This document shows, piece after piece, positions 1 through 9,852 of a stretch of 64,000 bases of DNA. Both the position numbers and the translations under genes were made by a program. The stretch spans positions 806,001-870,000 of the forward strand of contig NZ_JALMDK010000001.1 in the NCBI RefSeq assembly GCF_023094165.1, written 5' to 3'. Under the pieces are notes generated by a model. The model made no database searches, was not told the origin of the DNA, and was given only the letters and a program-made list of their open reading frames with translations. Source of the DNA: Crossiella sp. S99.2 (GTDB lineage: Bacteria > Actinomycetota > Actinomycetes > Mycobacteriales > Pseudonocardiaceae). Every line of letters starts with the position of its first letter. Position 1 is the stretch's first letter.

Positions 1-61
1 CACCGGCACCCTGCTGACCCTGCTCGCGGTCGGCGTGGCCGCGCTCCCCAAGCGCGATTGA
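1..61 (+). CDS. C-terminal end of an unidentified protein (partial)
   Basis: An open frame enters from the left edge and stops with TGA at 59-61. Only about 19 residues are visible. They are hydrophobic (Leu, Val, Ala, Gly) and end in a short basic tail (PKRD), as in the last membrane helix of an integral membrane protein. Codon use is GC-rich at third positions, like the neighbours. The family cannot be named from this fragment. Confidence 0.4.
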   Translation, partial: TGTLLTLLAVGVAALPKRD

Positions 62-119
62 GTCACAAACCGGTTACGGTGCGTTGCCGCCCGGGGTCGC
101 GGTGTGGGACCACGGAGAC

Positions 120-1103
120 ATGAGCCTGAAGGTCGGTGACGTGGTCGAAGTCCTTGGCGCGCAAGAGATTCTGGCGACACTGGACGAACGCGGCGAACTG
201 GAGGAGCTGCCGTTCATGCCGGAGATGCTCCGTTACTGCGGGCAGCGGATGACCGTGCACAAGGTGGCCCACAAGCTGTGCGACTCGATCACCCAGACCG
301 GACTACGCCGGATGGCCCGCGCGGTGCACCTGACCGGCGCGCGCTGCGACGGCTCCGCGCACGGCGGCTGCCAGACCGCCTGCTCGCTGTACTGGAAGGA
401 GGACTGGCTGCGCCGGATCGAACCCGGTCAGCTCAACCTCCGCAGGCCCGAACCGGCGGGCACACCGAATCTGCCGCTGCTGGTCAACGCCACCACCAAG
501 GGCGCGGACCCCGACGGCGAGGCCCGCTACTCCTGCCAGGCCACCGAACTGCTGCGGGCCGCGCCGATCTGCATGCCGGTGCTCAGCCTCGGCCAGTACC
601 TCACCGATGTGCGCACCGGCAACGTCGGCCCGCTGCTGGCCCTGCGCGGCCTGCTGGTCGGGGTGTTCAACCGGATCCAGGTGGAGACCCGTAAACGCCT
701 GCCGGCCAAGGTGCTGTTCAAGGGCGGCCGCGACTGGGGCTTCCTCAACGCGGGCCAGCCGGGCAAGACCCCCAGCGTCAAGCTCAACCTGCAACCGGGC
801 GAGCTGGTGCGGATCCGGTCCAGGGCGGAGATCGAGGCCACCCTGGACGACAACCTGCGCAACCGCGGCATGAGCTTCGACGAGGAGATGGCGCACTTCT
901 GCGGTCGCACCGCCAGGGTGCTGGCCAGCGTGGACCGCTGCATCGACGAGCGCACCGGCCGGATGCTGCACCTGGGCAACCCGTGCATCGTGCTGGAGGG
1001 CGTGATCTGCCTCGGGCTCTACAACGGCAACTGCCCGCGCGAGTTCGTCCCGTTCTGGCGGGAGATCTGGCTGGACCGGGTCGAGCAACCCAGCACCACG
1101 TGA
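120..1103 (+). CDS. Unknown protein with two copies of a Cys-containing domain
   Basis: I chose ATG 120 because GGAG lies just upstream (113-116); a TTG at 84 would add 12 residues but has no ribosome binding site. The 327-residue product has two clearly related halves, residues about 6-101 and 226-322. Each runs G-D/E-x-V, then xATLD, then a (Y/F)CG motif, and ends (Y/F)WxExWLxRxE. Both copies carry several cysteines: C40, C54, C76, C84 and C88 in the first; C261, C274, C289, C297 and C305 in the second. The spacer contains C139 and C151. There is no signal peptide or membrane segment. A metal site is possible but not shown. The gene ends 18 bases before folD, so co-transcription is likely. 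I do not recognise a function. Confidence 0.75.
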   Translation: MSLKVGDVVEVLGAQEILATLDERGELEELPFMPEMLRYCGQRMTVHKVAHKLCDSITQTGLRRMARAVHLTGARCDGSAHGGCQTACSLYWKEDWLRRIEPGQLNLRRPEPAGTPNLPLLVNATTKGADPDGEARYSCQATELLRAAPICMPVLSLGQYLTDVRTGNVGPLLALRGLLVGVFNRIQVETRKRLPAKVLFKGGRDWGFLNAGQPGKTPSVKLNLQPGELVRIRSRAEIEATLDDNLRNRGMSFDEEMAHFCGRTARVLASVDRCIDERTGRMLHLGNPCIVLEGVICLGLYNGNCPREFVPFWREIWLDRVEQPSTT

Positions 1104-1121
1104 CATGGGATTATTGAGGTC

Positions 1122-1973
1122 GTGACGGCAACGATCCTGGACGGCAAGGCGACCAAGAACGCCATCTTCGAGCAGCTGCGGCCGCGGGTGGACGCACTGC
1201 GTGAGCGGGGCATCGTGCCCGGCCTGGGCACCGTGCTGGTCGGTGACGACCCGGGATCGGCGATGTACGTGCGCTCCAAGCACAAGGACTGCGCGCAGCT
1301 GGGGATCAACTCGATCCGCCGCGACCTGCCGGCCGAGATCACCCAGGACGAACTGGCCAAGGTGATCGACGAGCTGAACGCGGACCCGGACTGCACCGCC
1401 TACATCGTGCAACTGCCGCTGCCCAAGCACATCGACGCGAACGCGATCCTGGAGCGGATCGACCCGGCCAAGGACGCCGACGGCCTGCACCCGGTCAACC
1501 TGGGCCGCCTGGTGCTGGGCAAGGAGGCGCCGCTGCCCTGCACCCCGCACGGCATCATCCGGCTGCTGCGCCAGTACGAGGTGCCGATCAACGGGGCGCA
1601 CGTGGTCGTGGTCGGCCGCGGCATCACCGTGGGCCGGTCCATGGGCCTGCTGCTGACCCGCAAGTCGGAGAACGCCACGGTCACCCTGTGCCACACCGGC
1701 ACCAAGGACCTGGCCGCCGAGGTCCGCCGGGCCGACATCGTGATCGCCGCGGCCGGTGTGCCCGCGCTGATCACGCCGGACATGGTCAAGCCCGGCGCGG
1801 CCGTGCTGGACGTGGGCGTGAGCCGCACCGACAGCGGTGTGTCCGGTGACGTGCACCCCGACGTGCGCGAGATCGCCGGATTCTTCTCGCCCAACCCCGG
1901 CGGGGTCGGCCCGATGACCAGGGCGCTGCTGGTCAGCAACGTGGTCGAGGCGGCCGAGCGAGCGGCGGGATGA
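1122..1973 (+). CDS. folD: Bifunctional methylenetetrahydrofolate dehydrogenase / methenyl-THF cyclohydrolase
   Basis: FolD oxidises 5,10-methylene-THF with NADP+ and hydrolyses the product to 10-formyl-THF, feeding purine and formyl-Met synthesis in the cytosol. The 283-residue length is normal. Visible signatures are YVRSK with the catalytic lysine at K53, the LPLPKH segment, the DADG-HPVN motif, the Rossmann region ([11 protein letters not shown]) and the C-terminal PGGVGPMT signature. The start is GTG 1122 with GAGG at 1116-1119. Its last four bases overlap the start of the DUF3017 gene, so the two are translationally coupled. Confidence 0.96.
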   Translation: MTATILDGKATKNAIFEQLRPRVDALRERGIVPGLGTVLVGDDPGSAMYVRSKHKDCAQLGINSIRRDLPAEITQDELAKVIDELNADPDCTAYIVQLPLPKHIDANAILERIDPAKDADGLHPVNLGRLVLGKEAPLPCTPHGIIRLLRQYEVPINGAHVVVVGRGITVGRSMGLLLTRKSENATVTLCHTGTKDLAAEVRRADIVIAAAGVPALITPDMVKPGAAVLDVGVSRTDSGVSGDVHPDVREIAGFFSPNPGGVGPMTRALLVSNVVEAAERAAG

Positions 1974-2287
1974 GCGTGACCGCCGGCCTGCCGCCCGCCA
2001 GGGACGTGCCGTCCAGCCAGGACCAGCGGCCCGGCTGGCTGCGGGTGGTGCCGTTCCTGGTGGTGATGGCCATGGTGATCTTCGGGTTCGTGCTGATCCT
2101 GATGTACCACTGGAAACGCGGCACGGTGACGCTGGCCGGCGGGCTGTTCCTGGCCGCGGTGTTCCGGGCCGCGCTGCCGCCGGAGGTCTGTCTGTTGCTG
2201 GCCATCCGGAGCAGGCCGATCGACGTGCTCACCTACGGCGGCTTCGCGACGATGATCACATATGTGGCCATGACCATCGGCCCCTGA
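1970..2287 (+). CDS. DUF3017 small membrane protein
   Basis: This is a 105-residue protein with a short polar N-terminus, a strong helix ([18 protein letters not shown]), a second helix after the KRG turn and a third near the C-terminus. Its start overlaps the folD stop (ATGA). DUF3017 proteins typically follow folD in actinobacteria, and the size, topology and position all match. The function is unknown; the coupling suggests a role linked to folate or C1 metabolism, but that is inference. Confidence 0.8.
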   Translation: MSVTAGLPPARDVPSSQDQRPGWLRVVPFLVVMAMVIFGFVLILMYHWKRGTVTLAGGLFLAAVFRAALPPEVCLLLAIRSRPIDVLTYGGFATMITYVAMTIGP

Positions 2288-2472
2288 CGAGAGACGCTGC
2301 TCACCGGAGAACTCCGGCTCCCACCGGTGTTGGTAACCTCCGGGAGCCGGGCGCACAGCCCGGTGATGCGGTCCCGCGGTTGTGACCGCCGCCGGAGGCC
2401 TTACCGGTCTTTTCGCAGCGCGTCCGTGGACCCACCCCATGGAAGAACATGCGGATCGGAAGGACTTCCCCA

Positions 2473-3429
2473 GTGGCACGCTCCGGCAAGGTCGCCGTAA
2501 TCGGCGCCGGTTTCTACGGCTCCACCACGGCGCAGCGGCTGGCCGAGTACGACATCTTCGACACCGTCGTGCTGACCGACATCATCGACGGCAAGGCCGA
2601 GGGCCTGGCGCTGGACCTGAACCAGTCCCGCCCGGTCGAGGGCTTCGAGACCAAGGTCGTCGGCCAGACCACCGGTCGCGACGGCAGTGGCTACGAGGCC
2701 ATCGCGGGTTCGGACATCGTGGTGATCACCGCCGGTCTGCCGCGCAAGCCCGGCATGAGCCGGATGGACCTGATCGAGACCAACGCCAAGATCGTCCGCC
2801 AGGTCGCGGAGAACGTCGCCAAGCACGCCCCCGAGGCCGTGGTGATCGTCGTCTCCAACCCGCTGGACGAGATGACCGCGCTGGCCCAGCTCGCCACCCA
2901 GTTCCCGAAGAACCGGGTCATCGGCCAGGCCGGCATGCTCGACACCGCGCGCTTCACCAACTTCGTCGCCGAGACCCTGGCCGTGCCGGTCGGCTCGGTC
3001 AAGACGCTGACCCTGGGCTCGCACGGCGACACCATGGTGCCGGTGCCCTCGGCCTGCTCGGTCAACGGCAAGCCGCTCGCCGAGCTGCTGCCCGCCGACA
3101 AGATCGAGGAGCTGGTCACCCGGACCCGCAACGGTGGCGCCGAGGTCGTCGCGCTACTCAAGACCGGCTCGGCCTACTACGCGCCGTCCGCCGCCGCCGC
3201 CCGCATGGCCAAGGCCGTGCAGGAGGACTCCGGCGCGGTCATGCCGGTCTGCGCCTGGGTTGACGGCGAGTTCGGCATCGCGGGCGTCTACCTCGGCGTC
3301 ACCGCCGAGCTGGGCAAGGGCGGCATCAAGAAGGTCGTCGAGACCGAGCTGACCGACACCGAGCTGGCCGCGCTCAAGGAGGCCGCCGAGGCCGTCCGCG
3401 CCAAGCAGGCCGACGTCCAGAGCCTCTGA
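2473..3429 (+). CDS. mdh: Malate dehydrogenase (lactate/malate dehydrogenase family)
   Basis: The enzyme interconverts malate and oxaloacetate with NAD(H) in the TCA cycle. I chose GTG 2473, preceded by GGAAGGA at 2457-2463, giving 318 residues; ATG 2449 is an in-frame alternative adding 8. The N-terminal nucleotide fold shows VAVIGAGFYGS, followed by ITAGLPRKPGMSR (substrate arginines) and the catalytic GSHGDTMVP. The sequence resembles the lactate-dehydrogenase-like MDH class (type 3) more than the classical actinobacterial MDH. The 185-base gap upstream holds a small hairpin, CCGGGC/GCCCGG (2347-2363). The next gene is convergent only 9 bases downstream. Confidence 0.93.
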   Translation: MARSGKVAVIGAGFYGSTTAQRLAEYDIFDTVVLTDIIDGKAEGLALDLNQSRPVEGFETKVVGQTTGRDGSGYEAIAGSDIVVITAGLPRKPGMSRMDLIETNAKIVRQVAENVAKHAPEAVVIVVSNPLDEMTALAQLATQFPKNRVIGQAGMLDTARFTNFVAETLAVPVGSVKTLTLGSHGDTMVPVPSACSVNGKPLAELLPADKIEELVTRTRNGGAEVVALLKTGSAYYAPSAAAARMAKAVQEDSGAVMPVCAWVDGEFGIAGVYLGVTAELGKGGIKKVVETELTDTELAALKEAAEAVRAKQADVQSL

Positions 3430-3438
3430 CTTCCCGCT

Positions 3439-4248
3439 CTACCGGGACGCGTTGCCCTCCGCGAGGAAGGCCAGCGCGTCCCGGTAGAACCGGCGGCTCA
3501 CGTTCACCGCGTGCCCGGCGTCCGGGTAGAGCACCAGCCGCCCGTTCGGCAGCAGGTCCGCGGTCTCGGTGAACAGCTCCGGCGTCCAGAAGTAGTCCCG
3601 CGCCCCGGCCACCACCAGCGCCGGAGTGGCGATCTCCGGCAGCCGCGCGCGCAGGTCGACCCGGTCCTCGGCCTCGATCATCGCGAGCATGTCCACCGGG
3701 TTCAACGGCCACGGCCCGAAGTTGCCGACCGTCCACATCAGCCCGCGCAACACCCGCAGCAGCACCGGATTCCTGGTGAAGCCGTCGGCCAGCAGGTGGT
3801 AGCCGGGTCTGCGCTCGGCCAGCCGGTGCGCCATCGCCCACTGCGCCTTCCGCGCCACCGGCCCCAGCGTGTACGCGGTCGAGGCCAGCACCACCCGGGA
3901 TACCACCGCCGGATGATCAGCGGTGAGCTGCAATGCCACTGTGCCGCCGGTGGAATGTCCCACCAGCGCAACGGGTTCACCGAACCGCGCGGTGATCGCC
4001 GCCGCGTGCTCGGCCGCGATCTCGGCCATCGACATCCCGCGCCGCAGCCCCGGCCGGCGGTTGACCAGGTGCACCCGCCAGCCGCCCTCGGCCAGTGGCC
4101 GCACCGACCGGATGGCCATCCGCGCGGGCAGCCCGGCCGGGTTCACGTGCTCGGGCGTGAAGCCCGGCAGATACACCAGCGGCCGCCCGGAACCCACTGC
4201 CAGGTAAGGGAATCCGCCGGGCAGCTCGCCCGCCTCGACGTCCTTCAC
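3439..4248 (-). CDS. Alpha/beta hydrolase
   Basis: This 269-residue cytosolic alpha/beta hydrolase has an HG-like oxyanion segment near residue 27, the nucleophile elbow GHSTGG (Ser99), an acid in the GARDYFW region and a C-terminal catalytic His in DAGHAVN. The substrate is unknown. Its GTG start overlaps the stop of the upstream TetR gene by four bases, so both come from one message. The palindrome in front of the TetR gene probably controls both. The hydrolase may act on, or detoxify, the ligand sensed by the regulator (inference). Confidence 0.85.
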   Translation of the reverse strand: MKDVEAGELPGGFPYLAVGSGRPLVYLPGFTPEHVNPAGLPARMAIRSVRPLAEGGWRVHLVNRRPGLRRGMSMAEIAAEHAAAITARFGEPVALVGHSTGGTVALQLTADHPAVVSRVVLASTAYTLGPVARKAQWAMAHRLAERRPGYHLLADGFTRNPVLLRVLRGLMWTVGNFGPWPLNPVDMLAMIEAEDRVDLRARLPEIATPALVVAGARDYFWTPELFTETADLLPNGRLVLYPDAGHAVNVSRRFYRDALAFLAEGNASR

Positions 4249-4823
4249 CGGGTCAGCCCGGTCGCCACGAACTCGATCAGCTGCTCCGTCACCTCGTCGT
4301 AGACCGCGCCGAACTCGGTGCGGTGCAACGGAAGCAGCAGCACCGCGCGCAACAGGCCGAGCACCACCTCCGGCCGCCGGCCGGTCAGTCCGGTGCGGGC
4401 CAGGAACTCCCCGATCGGCAGCATCGCCTGCTCGTGCAACTCCGCGGCCCGCTCCGGCGAGAGCCGCGCGGTCACCGCGGCCAGCTCGGCCGGATGCGTG
4501 ATCAGCCTGCGGTACAACGGATCCTCGTCCAGCACCGCCAGCACCGCGCGCAGGAACGCCCCGATCGCCGCTCGCGGCTCACCGTCCAGGGTGGACAGCA
4601 GCCGGGACCGGATCGCGGGCGCGTTCGCGAGCATCAGCTCGCAGTAGAGGGACTCCTTGGCCGCGAAGAAGGCGTAGAAACTGGTCTTGGCGATCCCGGC
4701 CGATGCGGTCAGCTCCGCGAGGGAGGTCTTGCGCAGTCCCTGCGCCACGAACAGCTCCCGGCCGCTGGCCAGCAACTCCGCCCTGATCCGGGCCCGGTCC
4801 CGCTCGTCGAAGGGGGCAGGCAC
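4245..4823 (-). CDS. TetR/AcrR-family transcriptional regulator
   Basis: The product is a 192-residue repressor-type protein. The N-terminal helix-turn-helix is clear (LAELTASAGIAKTSFYAFF, residues about 35-53). The C-terminal half is alpha-helical, as expected for a ligand-binding domain. It starts at GTG 4823 behind GGAGAGG (4827-4833). It is the first gene of a two-gene operon with the hydrolase. A 10+9+10 inverted repeat at 4840-4868, just upstream, is the obvious autoregulatory operator. The divergent phosphatase gene at 4944 may share the control region. Confidence 0.9.
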   Translation of the reverse strand: MPAPFDERDRARIRAELLASGRELFVAQGLRKTSLAELTASAGIAKTSFYAFFAAKESLYCELMLANAPAIRSRLLSTLDGEPRAAIGAFLRAVLAVLDEDPLYRRLITHPAELAAVTARLSPERAAELHEQAMLPIGEFLARTGLTGRRPEVVLGLLRAVLLLPLHRTEFGAVYDEVTEQLIEFVATGLTR

Positions 4824-4839
4824 AACCTCTCCTGTGAAT

Positions 4840-4868
4840 CAATGAACGATCTATTCTTTCGTTCATTG
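4840..4868. promoter_or_regulatory. TetR-type operator palindrome
   Basis: CAATGAACGA (4840-4849) and TCGTTCATTG (4859-4868) form a perfect 10-bp inverted repeat with a 9-base AT-rich spacer. It lies 16 bases upstream of the TetR start. AATGAACG-type half-sites are common for TetR proteins. Repression of the tetR-hydrolase operon, and perhaps of the divergent gene, is inferred. Confidence 0.75.
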
Positions 4869-4943
4869 TGCGCCTGACGCTTGCCACGCGCCAGTCCCGG
4901 GGTACGAACTAGTGGAGATGCCCGCCCGGAGAAGGAGCCAGCA

Positions 4944-5792
4944 GTGACCGATGTCGAGCTGACCAGCCCGCGGCGCATCACCTGGCCGGTGCCCGAGCCC
5001 GAGCTGCCCGACGCGGTGCACAACGCGCTGGCCGAGGCCGCCCGCGCCGCGGCCACCGCGCTGCGCGCCGCCCGGCACCGCTTCGACCGCGAGGAACTGA
5101 GCGAGGTCGTCCGGATGGGTGCGGACGGCACGCCGACCCAGCGGGTGGACGACCTGGTGGAGAACGCCATCGCCGAGGCCGCCGCCCGCAACGGGGTCAA
5201 CCTGCTCAGCGAGGAGGCCGGGTTCCTGGACCACGGCTCCGCGCTGACCCTGGTGGTCGACCCGGTGGACGGCACCGGCAACTCCGCCGCGGGCGTCCCG
5301 CTGAGCTGCTTCGCCGGCGTGCTCGCCCTGGACGGCCAGCCCCTGGAAGCGCTGACCTGCTGGTTCGACACCGGCCACAGCTGGTACGCGCGCACCGGCG
5401 AGCCCACCGCCTACCGCACCACCGGCCGCACCGCCCTGGACGGCGCGCAGCTCTGCCTGCAACGCCCCAAGAACAACCAGGCCACCTGGTCCAGGGTGGC
5501 CGCCAGGGCGTCCCGGGTGCGGGTGCTGGGCACCACCGCGCTGGAGTGCGCGCTGGTCGCCGAGGGCTCGGTGGACGCCTATGTGGACCCCGGCTCGGAC
5601 ACCCACCGGATCATGGACCTGGCCGCGGCCATGGTCACCGTGCCCGCCGCGGGCGGCGTGGTGATCGACGCCAGGGGCCGTCCGCTGGAACTGGACGTGG
5701 ACCTGACCCGCCGCTGGTCCGGCATCGCGGCCGCCACCCCGCAGCTGGCCGAGGAACTGGCCGCGCTGGTGCTCAGCGAGCCCGCTGGTTGA
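4944..5792 (+). CDS. Inositol monophosphatase family protein
   Basis: This 282-residue Mg-dependent phosphatase-fold protein starts at GTG 4944 behind GAGAAGGAG. The metal-binding signatures are present: an EE pair in SEEAGF and DPVDGTGNS. The second family motif (usually W-D-x-A-A-G) appears as MDLAAAM, so the Trp is replaced, although the Asp and the following alanines remain. Substrates in this family include inositol phosphates, fructose-1,6-bisphosphate, histidinol phosphate and 3'-phosphoadenosine phosphates; the sequence does not decide between them. The 3' end overlaps the convergent PabB-like gene by 20 bases. Confidence 0.85.
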   Translation: MTDVELTSPRRITWPVPEPELPDAVHNALAEAARAAATALRAARHRFDREELSEVVRMGADGTPTQRVDDLVENAIAEAAARNGVNLLSEEAGFLDHGSALTLVVDPVDGTGNSAAGVPLSCFAGVLALDGQPLEALTCWFDTGHSWYARTGEPTAYRTTGRTALDGAQLCLQRPKNNQATWSRVAARASRVRVLGTTALECALVAEGSVDAYVDPGSDTHRIMDLAAAMVTVPAAGGVVIDARGRPLELDVDLTRRWSGIAAATPQLAEELAALVLSEPAG

Positions 5793-7104
5793 CCTGGCAG
5801 GGCACGGCCGCGCCGCTGGCCAGCAACCGCTCCAGCGGCGCCGCCTTGGCCAGGCACTCCTGCCACTCCGCCCGCGGATCCGAGTCCGCGGTGATCCCGC
5901 CGCCCACGCCCAGCCGCAGCTCGCCGCCCTGGATCTCCAGGGTCCGGATGGCCACGTTCAGCTCCATCCCGGCCACCGGCGAGGCCAGGCCGAGCGCGCC
6001 GCAGTAGACCTGCCGCGGCTGGTCCTCCAGATCGGCGATGATCTCCAGCGCGCGCACCTTGGGCGCGCCGGTGACCGAGCCGGGCGGGAAGGTCGCCGCC
6101 AGCAGCACCGCGTCGTCCACCTCCGGCCGCAGCTCGCCCTGCACGGTGGACACCAGGTGCCACACCCCCGGCGCGGGCCGCACCACCAGCAGTTCCGGCA
6201 CGGTCACCGAACCCGGCACACAGACCCGGCCCAGGTCGTTGCGCACCAGGTCCACGATCATCACGTTCTCCGCCACATCCTTGGCGGAGCGGCGCAGCCG
6301 GGCCGCGTTGCCCTCGTCCTCCGGACCGCGGCGGGGCAGCGTGCCCTTGATCGGACTGGACCGCACGGTGCGGCCGTGCCGGGCCAGGAACAGCTCGGGG
6401 GAGAAGGACACCACCGCGCCCCAGTCCCCGGCGACGAAGGCCGCGCGGGCCGGGTTCAGCCGGGCCACCCCCTCGGCGAACAACTCCGCAGGCTCGCCCT
6501 CGAACTCGGCGGTGAACTGGGTGCACACATTGGCCTGGAAGATCTCCCCGGCCGCGATGTTGTCCACGCAGTCCGCCACCGCGGCCTGGTGCCTGCTCGC
6601 CGAGGCCCGGCGCAACGGTCCGGCCCGCCACGGCCGCGGCGCGGGCTCACCGCGCGCGGCCACCAGTTCGGCCAGTTCCGCCGCCAGCGCAACGGGTTCG
6701 TCCCGGTTGTCCGGGACCAGCGCCTCGAACCACCACTGTCCATTGTGGTCCAGCCGGAGCACGTGATCGGCCCAGCCCCACACCGCGTTGGCCAGTCCAC
6801 GCGGCTGGGTCCAGGTCCCTGGATCGGTGAGCCCGTAACCGAGGTAGCCGAACCAGCCACCGCCGACCGTGCCCGGCGGCACCGGCCCGGTCACCGTGGG
6901 CTGCAGGCAGGGCACCGTTTCCGCCACCCCGTCCACCACCGGATTGACCTGCACCGAGGGCAGCAGCACCGCCCGCGAGTCAAACCAGTCGCCGGTCAGC
7001 GCGGCGGGCGGCGGCAGTCCCAGTTCGCTGGCGCGCGCCACCAGCCGCCGGAACACCAGTTCCGGGGCGATGTGGCGGCCGACGGGCCGGGTGAGCACGT
7101 GCAC
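5773..7104 (-). CDS. pabB: Aminodeoxychorismate synthase component I-like chorismate enzyme
   Basis: This 443-residue chorismate-utilising enzyme probably makes 4-amino-4-deoxychorismate for folate. The C-terminal chorismate-binding domain is complete: GEIFQAN, PIKGTLPR, DLVRNDLGRV, the PPGSVTGAPK loop and GVGGGITADSDP. It lacks a fused glutamine amidotransferase or PabC domain, so ammonia would come from a partner encoded elsewhere. PIKGT, where anthranilate synthases and isochorismate synthases differ, favours PabB. The start ATG 7104 sits at the edge of a 193-base divergent region with tatD. Anthranilate synthase is the main alternative. Confidence 0.85.
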   Translation of the reverse strand: MHVLTRPVGRHIAPELVFRRLVARASELGLPPPAALTGDWFDSRAVLLPSVQVNPVVDGVAETVPCLQPTVTGPVPPGTVGGGWFGYLGYGLTDPGTWTQPRGLANAVWGWADHVLRLDHNGQWWFEALVPDNRDEPVALAAELAELVAARGEPAPRPWRAGPLRRASASRHQAAVADCVDNIAAGEIFQANVCTQFTAEFEGEPAELFAEGVARLNPARAAFVAGDWGAVVSFSPELFLARHGRTVRSSPIKGTLPRRGPEDEGNAARLRRSAKDVAENVMIVDLVRNDLGRVCVPGSVTVPELLVVRPAPGVWHLVSTVQGELRPEVDDAVLLAATFPPGSVTGAPKVRALEIIADLEDQPRQVYCGALGLASPVAGMELNVAIRTLEIQGGELRLGVGGGITADSDPRAEWQECLAKAAPLERLLASGAAVPCQVNQRAR

Positions 7105-7172
7105 GCGCGCATCATGACCGGTGAGGCTGTTTCAGAACAGTGAATGTGGCCAGCCGAACTTCCGGCGAGTTT

Positions 7173-7219
7173 GGCCAACTGGTACGCCGGTTTCGCCCAA
7201 GCGGGCGTACCAGTTGGCC
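7173..7219. repeat. 16-bp perfect inverted repeat in the pabB/tatD divergent region
   Basis: GGCCAACTGGTACGCC (7173-7188) is followed, after a 15-base loop, by its exact reverse complement (7204-7219). The arms contain the palindromic core TTGGCCAA. A related sequence recurs three times in tandem at 22676-22741, so this looks like a dispersed intergenic element rather than a simple terminator. No T-run follows on either strand. Confidence 0.7.
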
Positions 7220-7283
7220 CAAGTGGTGCGGGAGTGTGGATCCACGCCGGCCGGGTACTCCGGCCTCGCCTGCCGGGGTCACC

Positions 7284-7289
7284 TAGGCT
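7284..7289 (+). promoter_or_regulatory. -10 box for a likely leaderless tatD mRNA
   Basis: TAGGCT lies 8 bases before GTG 7298 with no Shine-Dalgarno between them, so transcription probably starts at or near the start codon. The same box occurs at a similar distance before several other genes in the window. No convincing -35 is seen. Confidence 0.5.
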
Positions 7290-7297
7290 CGTTCTCC

Positions 7298-8143
7298 GTG
7301 GCTGACCACGGACGCAAGGGCGACCCGCCGCCGATGCCGGAACCGCTTCCGGCGCCGGTGGTCGACGCGCACACCCATCTGGATGCCTGCGGTTTCACCG
7401 AGCCCGACTCGGTGCGGGCCGCGCTGGACCGGGCCGCCTCGGTCGGCGTGGGACGGGTGATCACGGTGGCCGATGACCTGCCCTCGGCGCGGTGGGTGGT
7501 GGAGGCGGCGGGCTGGGATGAGCGGGTGTTCGCCGCCGTCGCCCTGCACCCCACCCGGACCAGCGTGTTCGGCGACGCCGAGCGGACCGAGCTGGAGAAG
7601 CTGGCCGCCGCGCCGCGGGTGGTCGCGGTGGGCGAGACCGGGCTCGACTACTACTGGGACTACGCCCCGCCCGCGGCCCAGGACCTGGCCTTTCGCTGGC
7701 ACATCGACCTGGCCAAGCGGCTGGACAAGGCGCTGATGATCCACGACCGGGACGCGCACGCGGACGTGCTGCGAATCCTGGCCGAGGAGGGGGCGCCGGA
7801 CACCGTGGTCTTCCACTGCTTCTCCGGTGACGCTGCGTTTGCCCGGAAGTGTGTGGACAAGGGCTATGTGCTGTCTTTCGCCGGTCCGGTGACCTTCCGT
7901 AACTCCGCCGACCTCCGAGAAGCGGCCCGGCTGGTGCCGGACGACCAGTTCCTGATCGAGACCGACGCTCCGTTCCTGACCCCGCATCCGTACCGCGGCC
8001 GACCCAACGAGCCCTACGCCGTTACCTATACAGCGCGTGTCATCGCGTCACTCAGGGGAGTGGATGTGGCCGAGATCGCCGCGATCACCTCGGCGACGGC
8101 CGAACGGGTATTCCGGCTGGCAGAGCGGTCGGTTACCCGTTGA
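7298..8143 (+). CDS. tatD: TatD family metal-dependent hydrolase / DNase
   Basis: TatD proteins are metal-dependent 3'-5' nucleases of the amidohydrolase TIM-barrel type. The product has 281 residues from GTG 7298. The metal ligands are visible: DAHTHLD (H25, H27), GETGLDYYWD, the HDRDAH and FHCFSGD segments, and IETDAPFLTP. An ATG at codon 13 is an alternative start. It opens the tatD-rpfB-ksgA-ispE order known from mycobacteria. Confidence 0.93.
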   Translation: MADHGRKGDPPPMPEPLPAPVVDAHTHLDACGFTEPDSVRAALDRAASVGVGRVITVADDLPSARWVVEAAGWDERVFAAVALHPTRTSVFGDAERTELEKLAAAPRVVAVGETGLDYYWDYAPPAAQDLAFRWHIDLAKRLDKALMIHDRDAHADVLRILAEEGAPDTVVFHCFSGDAAFARKCVDKGYVLSFAGPVTFRNSADLREAARLVPDDQFLIETDAPFLTPHPYRGRPNEPYAVTYTARVIASLRGVDVAEIAAITSATAERVFRLAERSVTR

Positions 8144-8203
8144 GGACGCTTGGTAACCCTTTTTCGTTGCTGTGGTCGAGGTCACAAAACGCCAATGGGG
8201 TCT

Positions 8204-8232
8204 TTGCGCAACCCCCTGGGACTCGTTACTGT
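8204..8232 (+). promoter_or_regulatory. Sigma70-type promoter for rpfB
   Basis: TTGCGC (8204-8209) and TACTGT (8227-8232) are separated by exactly 17 bases. Transcription would begin near 8239 and leave a leader of about 120 bases before rpfB. I looked for a c-di-AMP (ydaO-type) riboswitch in the leader, because such elements precede rpf genes elsewhere, and did not recognise one. Confidence 0.6.
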
Positions 8233-8333
8233 CCCGTGATCGTTCCCGGGACACCAGGTTTCGGGGACGGTTCGCACCAAACAGGGAGACGTGTGTCGGG
8301 GCTCGTCGACCAACCGTGGCGTGCCTTGCATGA

Positions 8334-9842
<1,509 letters not shown>

Positions 9843-9852
9843 TCTCTGGCGG

